Below are positions 48,281-53,442 of a stretch of 53,442 nucleotides of DNA, piece after piece. The notes below the pieces were generated by a model, which was given only the letters and a program-made list of their open reading frames with translations, had not been told where the DNA came from and did no database searches. How positions within the stretch are numbered: position 1 is the first letter of the stretch; each line of letters starts with the position of its first letter. A program made the position numbers and the translations under genes. The stretch comes from JAICNG01 sp035249985 (lineage in GTDB: Bacteria > Gemmatimonadota > Gemmatimonadetes > Gemmatimonadales > Gemmatimonadaceae), in the NCBI GenBank assembly GCA_035249985.1, contig DATFFP010000038.1, forward strand, positions 1-53,442, given 5' to 3'.

Positions 48281-49693
48281 ATGTCGACTACCGCCGAACA
48301 CCGAACGAAGAGCCCGCTGCGCGACGCGTATGAGGAATCGCGCCTGCTGGCTGACGTGGCCGAGCGTGCGACACGCTATCTCAGCGAGATCGATGAGCGG
48401 CGAGTATTTCCTTCGCGTGACGCGCTCGAAGCGCTGAGCGCGTTCGACGTTCCACTCCAGGAGCGTCCGATCTCGCCGGCGGAGGTCGTGGACGAGCTGG
48501 ATCGGCTGGCCTCCCCCGCGACGACGGCCATCGCCGGACCACGATTCTTCGGGTTCGTCAACGGATCGGGATTGCCGGCGGCGGTTGCCGCCAACTGGCT
48601 GTCGACGGCGTGGGAGCACCACGGCGGATTCTGGGTGTTGGCGCCGGCGGGTACGAAGATCGAGCAGGTCGCGCTTCGCTGGACGATCGAGCTGCTCGGT
48701 CTTCCAGCCGAAAGCGCAGGCGCGTTCGTGACGGGGACGACGATGGCGCACGTCACCGGGTTGGCCGCTGCGCGATCTTCGCTGCTCGCGCAGGTCGGGT
48801 GGGACGTCGAGGCCGACGGGCTGTTCGGTGCGCCGCCGATCACGGTGATCGTCGGCGCCGAGGCGCATCCGAGTTTGTTCAAGGCGCTCGGGATCATTGG
48901 GCTGGGGCGTGACCGCGTGATCACGGTGCCGGTGGACGCGCAGGGGCGGATGCGCGCCGACTCGCTTCCGGAGATTGCCGGGCCGACGATCGTGTGCGTG
49001 CAGGCTGGCAACGTGAATACGGGTGCGTTCGATCCGTTCCGTGAGATCGCCGCGCGTGTAAAGGAGTCGCGCGCGCCAGCGTGGATTCACGTCGACGGTG
49101 CGTTCGGTCTGTGGGCGCGCGTTGCGCCGGCGCGTGCTCATCTGGCCGATGGAGTCGAGCTCGCCGACTCGTGGGCGACAGACGGGCACAAGTGGTTGAA
49201 TACACCGTACGACTGCGGTATCGCGGTCGTGAGGGAAGGGGAGGCGCTGCGGAGGGCGATGTCGACGAGCGCGGCGTATCTGCCCAGCGGGAGCGATCAT
49301 GTGAATCTCTCCGATTTCACTCCCGAGATGTCTCGCCGACCGCGCGGCCTCGACGTGTGGGCGGTCTTGCGATCGTTAGGTCGATCGGGGCTGGCCGACC
49401 TCGTGGAGCGCAACTGTCGCCTGGCGCGGCGATTTGCCGATGCGTTCGCCGCCGATGGGTTTCCGGTGTTGAACGACGTCGTGCTGAATCAGGTGCTCGT
49501 CTCGTTTGGCGATCCCGAGCGCACGCGGAAGGTGATTGCGGCGATTCAGGAGGATGGCACCTGCTGGTGCGGCGTCACCGTGTGGCAGGGGAAAACGGCC
49601 ATGCGGGTGAGCGTGATCTCGTGGGCGACCACCGAGGCTGACGTCGACAGGTCGGTCGAGGCGATCCTCCGTATTGCGAGGCGCACATCGTAG
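48281..49693 (+). CDS. PLP-dependent group II amino acid decarboxylase
   Basis: A 470-residue fold-type I enzyme (pyridoxal_deC family, aromatic amino acid / tyrosine or glutamate decarboxylase-like). Segments seen are GPRFFGFVNGSGLPAAVAAN, GAFVTGTTMAHVTGLAAARS, IHVDGAFGLWAR (PLP aspartate) and the Schiff-base lysine in TDGHKWLNTPYDCG (Lys304). It starts with ATG at 48281, divergent from the MetR-like gene. The substrate is not clear. The racemase-like gene follows 17 bases downstream, so they may be cotranscribed. Confidence 0.88.
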   Translation: MSTTAEHRTKSPLRDAYEESRLLADVAERATRYLSEIDERRVFPSRDALEALSAFDVPLQERPISPAEVVDELDRLASPATTAIAGPRFFGFVNGSGLPAAVAANWLSTAWEHHGGFWVLAPAGTKIEQVALRWTIELLGLPAESAGAFVTGTTMAHVTGLAAARSSLLAQVGWDVEADGLFGAPPITVIVGAEAHPSLFKALGIIGLGRDRVITVPVDAQGRMRADSLPEIAGPTIVCVQAGNVNTGAFDPFREIAARVKESRAPAWIHVDGAFGLWARVAPARAHLADGVELADSWATDGHKWLNTPYDCGIAVVREGEALRRAMSTSAAYLPSGSDHVNLSDFTPEMSRRPRGLDVWAVLRSLGRSGLADLVERNCRLARRFADAFAADGFPVLNDVVLNQVLVSFGDPERTRKVIAAIQEDGTCWCGVTVWQGKTAMRVSVISWATTEADVDRSVEAILRIARRTS

Positions 49694-49710
49694 GCGCGGG
49701 CCGGCCGCGC

Positions 49711-50415
49711 ATGGCCAGGGTGGGCCTCGTCGGGGGATTGGGGCCGCAGGCGACCCTCGACTACTATCGCCGCCTCATCAAGGCGTGGGAGTGCGAGGAC
49801 CCGCTCTCTTCGCCGTTGATCGTGATCGACAGCGTGGACAACAAGATCGCGCTGCGTCTGGCGGAGCACGACCGGCCGCGGTTGACCGAGTACATCCTCG
49901 AGTCACTGCATCGGCTGCATGGCGCAGGCGCGCATTTCGGCGCGATCACGTCGAATATGAGTCACCTCGTGTTCGACAGGGTCGTGAAACGCTCTCCCAT
50001 CCCGCTCATCAGCATTGTCGACGTTTGCATGGCGGAGGCGCGGCGACTGGGCTTGAAGCGCCTCGCCCTTTTCGGGACGCGTTTCGTCATGGAAGCTCGG
50101 CTCTATCCCGCCGCGGCGCAGCCGCACGGCATTCAGATCGTCGTTCCGCCGGAGGCGGATCGCACGTGGATGCACGAGCGATATGTGGGCGAGCTGGTGA
50201 AGGGGGACTTCCGGGACGAGACGCGACGTGGTGTGGTCGCGATGGCGGAGCGCCTTCGCGAGGCGAAGGGGATCGACGGCATCATTCTGGGAGGAACGGA
50301 GCTTCCCTTGCTGATGACCGCCCCCACGATCGCCGACCTCCCGGTGCTCGATACGACGGGGTTACACGTTGCGGCGATCCTCGAGCGGCTGCGAGCGTAT
50401 CAATCAACCTCCTAA
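49711..50415 (+). CDS. Aspartate/glutamate racemase-family protein lacking both catalytic cysteines
   Basis: A 234-residue protein with clear family landmarks: VGLVGGLGPQATLDYY, AHFGAITSNMSH and IILGGTELPLL. Where active racemases have a Cys (or Thr) before NT, here is Ser81 (SNMS); where they have LGCTE, here is LGGTE with Gly195. Two-base racemisation is therefore unlikely. It may be a lyase, decarboxylase-like or binding relative. It lies 17 bases after the decarboxylase and 13 before the GNAT gene, giving a likely three-gene operon. Confidence 0.85.
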   Translation: MARVGLVGGLGPQATLDYYRRLIKAWECEDPLSSPLIVIDSVDNKIALRLAEHDRPRLTEYILESLHRLHGAGAHFGAITSNMSHLVFDRVVKRSPIPLISIVDVCMAEARRLGLKRLALFGTRFVMEARLYPAAAQPHGIQIVVPPEADRTWMHERYVGELVKGDFRDETRRGVVAMAERLREAKGIDGIILGGTELPLLMTAPTIADLPVLDTTGLHVAAILERLRAYQSTS

Positions 50416-50428
50416 GGGGTCGTCGCCG

Positions 50429-50965
50429 GTGACGAGCCAGAGATTGACCCATCGACTCGCGCGCCGCGCTGAGCTCGATGCACTGCGCGTCCTAATGGAC
50501 GCAGCCATCGCCGAGCTTCAGAAGGACTTTCTGAGCGACGCGGAGATTGCAGCCAGCCGTCTGCTCATGGGACTCGATACCCAGCTCATCGATGACGGAA
50601 CGTATTACGTCGTCGAGGTCGGGGGCGAGCTCGCGGGCTGCGGCGGGTGGAGCCGTCGCGCGACGTTATATGGCGGAGATCAGTCCCCCGGCCGCGATGA
50701 AGCGCTTCTCGATCCGGCGAAGGACCCGGCACGCATCCGGGCGATGTACACTCACCCGCGGCACGCGCGAAAGGGCGTGGGACGGCTGATTCTTTCGCTC
50801 TGTGAGGAGGCAGCGAGGGCCGAGGGATTCAGCAGGGCCGAGCTGATGTCGACCATGGCGGGTGAGCCGCTGTATCGCGCGTGCGGGTACGAGCCGCTCG
50901 CGCGGGTTGTGGACAATCGCGGCGGTGCGGCTGTTCCCCTCGTGCGCATGGCCAAGGCGTTGTGA
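50429..50965 (+). CDS. GNAT-family N-acetyltransferase
   Basis: A 178-residue protein from the GTG at 50429; AAGGGG lies upstream. It shows the GNAT order: N-terminal helix (LTHRLARRAELDALRVLMDA), ELAGCGGWSRR (strand 4), RIRAMYTHPRHARKGVGRLILSLCEE (acetyl-CoA loop RKGVG) and SRAELMSTMAGEPLYRACGY. The acceptor is unknown. It probably ends the decarboxylase operon. Confidence 0.88.
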   Translation: MTSQRLTHRLARRAELDALRVLMDAAIAELQKDFLSDAEIAASRLLMGLDTQLIDDGTYYVVEVGGELAGCGGWSRRATLYGGDQSPGRDEALLDPAKDPARIRAMYTHPRHARKGVGRLILSLCEEAARAEGFSRAELMSTMAGEPLYRACGYEPLARVVDNRGGAAVPLVRMAKAL

Positions 50966-50981
50966 GTGCCTCAGCCGGTGC

Positions 50982-51740
50982 TCACGGTCTCAGCACCGAC
51001 TCGAACAGCTCGATCGCTCGCGGATCGCCGCTCTGGCCTAACCAGAACAACGCCTTGCTCCGCACGCGCCAACTCCGATTGGAGCGTGCGATCTCGATCA
51101 GCTGCGGCACCGATTCGTGCCGCGGAAGCTGCGATACGACGAATACCGCGTGCGACTTGAGGTCATCGTCCGCGGTCTCCGGCTCCTCCTCCTCGGCAAA
51201 CGGACTGTTGGTGCGTCCGGCGACTGCGCCGCTCGCGAATCGCGACAGCCAGAAGAGCGCGTCCTGTCGAGCCGACTTCGAGCTCGCGTTTCGCGCGATG
51301 GGGAAGAGCGCGGGCCATACGGTCGCGCTATCGGCGAGCACCGCGGGAAAGATCGCCTTCGCGCTCGCCCTGGAATCTCCACGCTCCGCGATCGACATGA
51401 GATAGCCCGCTGCTTCGGAGGCGGATACGGCGCCGAGGTCGCGGGCATTCCTCGAGCGCGGCGAACCCACCCAGCTCTCGATCCGCTGGACGGCGCCATC
51501 CGCGAGCGTCAGACGAACCTGCACCGCGCCGAAGATGCACGGCTCCATCGGCCGGTTGCTCGACCACGAGCCATGGTACGAGTGTGGCCCCGTTCTGACG
51601 AACGTCTCGCCGTCCCCGCACACGCCGGGACGTGCCGCGTAATGAAAGGTGACGGCGCCATCATCCACCTCTGCGACGCGCGACGCGAGCGACTGCGCCT
51701 GGAGCGGAGCGGCAACAAGAATCGCGAGAAGAAGCTTCAT
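50982..51740 (-). CDS. Secreted HEAT-repeat protein
   Basis: A 252-residue protein; the ATG at 51740 starts a clean signal peptide (MKLLLAILVAAPLQAQ). A small domain with SGVCGDG-like sequence follows (RPGVCGDGETFVR, about residues 37-85). Helical HEAT repeats come next (ARQDALFWLSRFASG, DDLKSHAVFVVSQLP, SWRVRSKALFWLGQSGD). It is a shorter paralogue of the next gene, sharing the QSLASR start and the GVCGDG domain. HEAT solenoids bind proteins; a periplasmic partner is unknown. The gap to the upstream gene is 32 bases, so it is probably cotranscribed with it. Confidence 0.85.
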   Translation of the reverse strand: MKLLLAILVAAPLQAQSLASRVAEVDDGAVTFHYAARPGVCGDGETFVRTGPHSYHGSWSSNRPMEPCIFGAVQVRLTLADGAVQRIESWVGSPRSRNARDLGAVSASEAAGYLMSIAERGDSRASAKAIFPAVLADSATVWPALFPIARNASSKSARQDALFWLSRFASGAVAGRTNSPFAEEEEPETADDDLKSHAVFVVSQLPRHESVPQLIEIARSNRSWRVRSKALFWLGQSGDPRAIELFESVLRP

Positions 51741-51772
51741 GATGAGATTCCTCACGTCTCTGTCCTCATTCC

Positions 51773-53092
51773 TCACTGATCTTTCAATATCAAGTCCGCG
51801 ATGAGCTTCCGAATTCGAGGATCATCCTTCTGGGCGAGCCAGAAGAGCGCCTTGCCGCGCATCTTCGTGTTGGCATCGCTTCGCGCGATGCGCAGCAGCT
51901 CGTCGATGGAGGCCTGGTCCTCTCGCTGGGAGAGCACGAAGATGGCGTGCTCGCGCAGCTCGTAGTCGTCGGCCTCGCGGTAGACGCGCACGAGGTCGGT
52001 GGTGGGCGTCTCATCACGCTGCCCGGCCCAGAAGATCGCCTTCTTCCGCAGCTCCGACGGTTCCCGTTCGTCGAGCGCGCGCTCGATCAGCCAGCGCCCG
52101 CCAGCGCCTTCGTCCTGATGCATCCACTGGATGATCGCTTCCTTCATTTCGTGATCGTCGAGGCGCGAGTAGAGATTCCGCAGGTATGTGAATTCGGACT
52201 CCGGCGCATCGCCCTGCGTGAGCGCGAAGATGGCATGCGACCGCACCTTGCTCACTTCGTTCGCGTCCTCGATCACCGAACGAACCATGCGGCGCGCGCG
52301 CTCGCTTCCATTCTGACCGAGCCAGAAGACAGCCTGGCGACGCGTACCGACGTTCGGGTCCTTCGCGAGATCGATCAAAGCAGGAATACCGACGTCGTCT
52401 TCGAGAGTCCCGAGCGCTGCCAGCGCGGCGTCGCCCAGTCCCTTCTTTCGCGCCTTGCCTTCCGCGTCGTCTTCGCGTGCGAATTGCACGAGTGCGGGGA
52501 CTACGGTCTCGTCGCCGAGAATTCCCAGCCACAGTATTGCCGCACGACGTGTGTGCTCGGTGCGCCGGTCGTCCCGCGCGAGCGCGAGCAAGGGTTGAAT
52601 CACCGCTGCGCCGTTCGCGAGTACCGCTGGCAGCAGCAGGCGATCCTTGCTCGATGCCGATTCGAGCCGGGGCACGAGGGTGAAGAAATATGACGACGCC
52701 TCGTCAGGCGGCACGGCACCAAGATCCGTCACGCGCGAATCGCTGCGCGACCACGAGCCGCCAACCTGAGTCCGCACCTGTGTCACTTCGCCGCCGGAGA
52801 CGGTGAGCGTCACTCGCAGTGGTCCCGGCTCGCAGTTCGAGGAGCTCCATCGTCCGAACGACTGAAAGTTGCGGCCGAACATCGCGTTCCTGTAGCCGAC
52901 GAGGTCGCGTCCGTCGCCACACACGCCGCTCCGGCTTTCCACTTCCATTCGGACGATTCCATCGGGAGCGTTGGAGATGCGAGAGGCGAGCGATTGGGCT
53001 GCTAAGGCGCTGAAGGCGCTGAAGGCGCTGAGGACCCCGAGGACCCTGAGGACCCTGAGGACCCTGAGGACACTGAGAACACGCATTGTCAT
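51773..53092 (-). CDS. Secreted HEAT-repeat protein with repeat-encoded signal peptide
   Basis: A 439-residue protein. After a signal peptide and the GVCGDG domain (about 30-95) come at least eight HEAT repeats of the pattern TRRQAVFWLGQNG, KVRSHAIFALTQGD, ELREHAIFVLSQRED, KMRGKALFWLAQKDDPR. The signal peptide is unusual: MRVLSVLRVLRVLRVLGVLS then AFSAFSALAAQS is read from tandem 9-base repeats (AGGGTCCTC coding RVL; AGCGCCTTC coding SAF). Its ATG overlaps the stop of the upstream partial gene (ATGA). It is a paralogue of the genes on either side. Confidence 0.86.
   Translation of the reverse strand: MTMRVLSVLRVLRVLRVLGVLSAFSAFSALAAQSLASRISNAPDGIVRMEVESRSGVCGDGRDLVGYRNAMFGRNFQSFGRWSSSNCEPGPLRVTLTVSGGEVTQVRTQVGGSWSRSDSRVTDLGAVPPDEASSYFFTLVPRLESASSKDRLLLPAVLANGAAVIQPLLALARDDRRTEHTRRAAILWLGILGDETVVPALVQFAREDDAEGKARKKGLGDAALAALGTLEDDVGIPALIDLAKDPNVGTRRQAVFWLGQNGSERARRMVRSVIEDANEVSKVRSHAIFALTQGDAPESEFTYLRNLYSRLDDHEMKEAIIQWMHQDEGAGGRWLIERALDEREPSELRKKAIFWAGQRDETPTTDLVRVYREADDYELREHAIFVLSQREDQASIDELLRIARSDANTKMRGKALFWLAQKDDPRIRKLIADLILKDQ
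53001..53086. repeat. GAGGACCCT-type tandem array inside a coding start
   Basis: Copies of GAGGACCCT (about 53030-53078) next to three GGCGCTGAA units (about 53006-53032). The unit is the one that builds the arms of the intergenic hairpin elements. Here it stays in frame and supplies the signal peptide of the HEAT protein. No complementary arm is present. Confidence 0.8.
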
Positions 53093-53442
53093 CACGGCTG
53101 GTTGAGGATGTCGACGAGGAGCTGGCGGACGCGCGGATCGTTCTTCTGGCCGAGCCAGAAGAGCGCCTTCTTGCGCATCTCGCGATTGGGGTCCGACTTC
53201 GCGATCTCGATGAGCTTGTCGGTCGCCGCGCGATCCCGCGACTCCGACATCACCCAGATCAGCTTCTCTTTCACGTCCTGATCCGACAGGCGGTCGTAGA
53301 CCGTCACGAGCTCGCTCCCCGGGATGCCGGCTTGTCCGGCAGTCCAGATGGCGTGTCCGCGCAGGTCCGCGCTGTTCTGCGTGTCGAGGCCGATGGCGAG
53401 TAGCCAGCGGTCGTTCCCGAAGCCCCGCATCTGCGACAGCGA
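53092..53442 (-). CDS. HEAT-repeat protein, N-terminal part outside the window
   Basis: The last 116 codons of a third paralogue; the frame is open to the window edge. Repeats GHAIWTAGQAGIPGSELV, DVKEKLIWVMSES and EMRKKALFWLGQKNDPRVR match those of the next gene almost line for line. The stop overlaps the ATG of that gene. The start and any signal peptide lie beyond 53442. Confidence 0.88.
   Translation of the reverse strand, partial: SLSQMRGFGNDRWLLAIGLDTQNSADLRGHAIWTAGQAGIPGSELVTVYDRLSDQDVKEKLIWVMSESRDRAATDKLIEIAKSDPNREMRKKALFWLGQKNDPRVRQLLVDILNQP

Noticed and set aside
48128..49300. N-terminal extension of the LysR gene to about 702 residues
   Set aside because: The extension is antisense to the decarboxylase gene; the wHTH starts at GTG 48127 with a ribosome site, as LysR proteins do.

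Overview
The window is GC-rich, densely coded bacterial chromosome. It carries many lipoproteins, PD40/TolB-type beta-propellers, HEAT-repeat proteins, Tat and Sec exports and outer-membrane polysaccharide genes, which points to a didermic soil or environmental bacterium. Gemmatimonadota is my best guess from this gene style and from the intergenic repeats, but it is an inference; there is no rRNA or other phylogenetic marker here. I saw no tRNA, rRNA, CRISPR array, transposase or integrase.

0-10 kb is the edge of an exopolysaccharide (EPS) locus: initiating sugar transferase, Wza-like export protein, a response regulator with a decayed GGDEF domain, a Wzc-like tyrosine autokinase, an NtrC-family sigma-54 activator overlapping its likely sensor kinase, and an M23/SH3 lipoprotein. 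Candidate sigma-54 promoters lie before the autokinase (5573-5588) and before a distant surface lipoprotein (14226-14241). This suggests that the activator controls both EPS and a cell-surface protein.

10-28 kb is mostly housekeeping and accessory genes: NYN ribonuclease, Tat-exported class V aminotransferase, FtsH-like protease, VWA protein, MFS exporter, PD40 propeller, hydrolase, quinone reductase, PhzF, an ArsR-SRPBCC pair with an operator over the start codon, cysteine synthase and exonuclease III.

28.4-35.9 kb holds the most interesting unit, a six-gene minus-strand operon with its own promoter. In transcription order it encodes a patatin phospholipase, a cytoplasmic subtilisin-like protease with a large insert, a ComEC-type metallo-beta-lactamase-fold hydrolase, a 102-residue protein of unknown function, an exported OMPLA-like phospholipase, and a SIR2 NADase fused to a domain resembling prokaryotic YEATS. 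Four of the five junctions are overlaps or gaps of only a few bases. Lipid, protein and NAD+ degrading enzymes together look like an undescribed immune or cell-suicide cassette.

36-53 kb contains MFS, beta-lactamase-like, S41, RibD-like, methyltransferase and ATP-dependent DNA ligase genes, then a MetR-like regulator divergent from a PLP decarboxylase with a consensus MetR box between them, a racemase-family protein lacking both catalytic cysteines, a GNAT protein, and three HEAT-repeat proteins in tandem running off the window.

Another striking trait is a set of long intergenic inverted repeats whose arms are short tandem repeats. There are at least four sequence families. One copy supplies most of the signal peptide of a HEAT-repeat protein.
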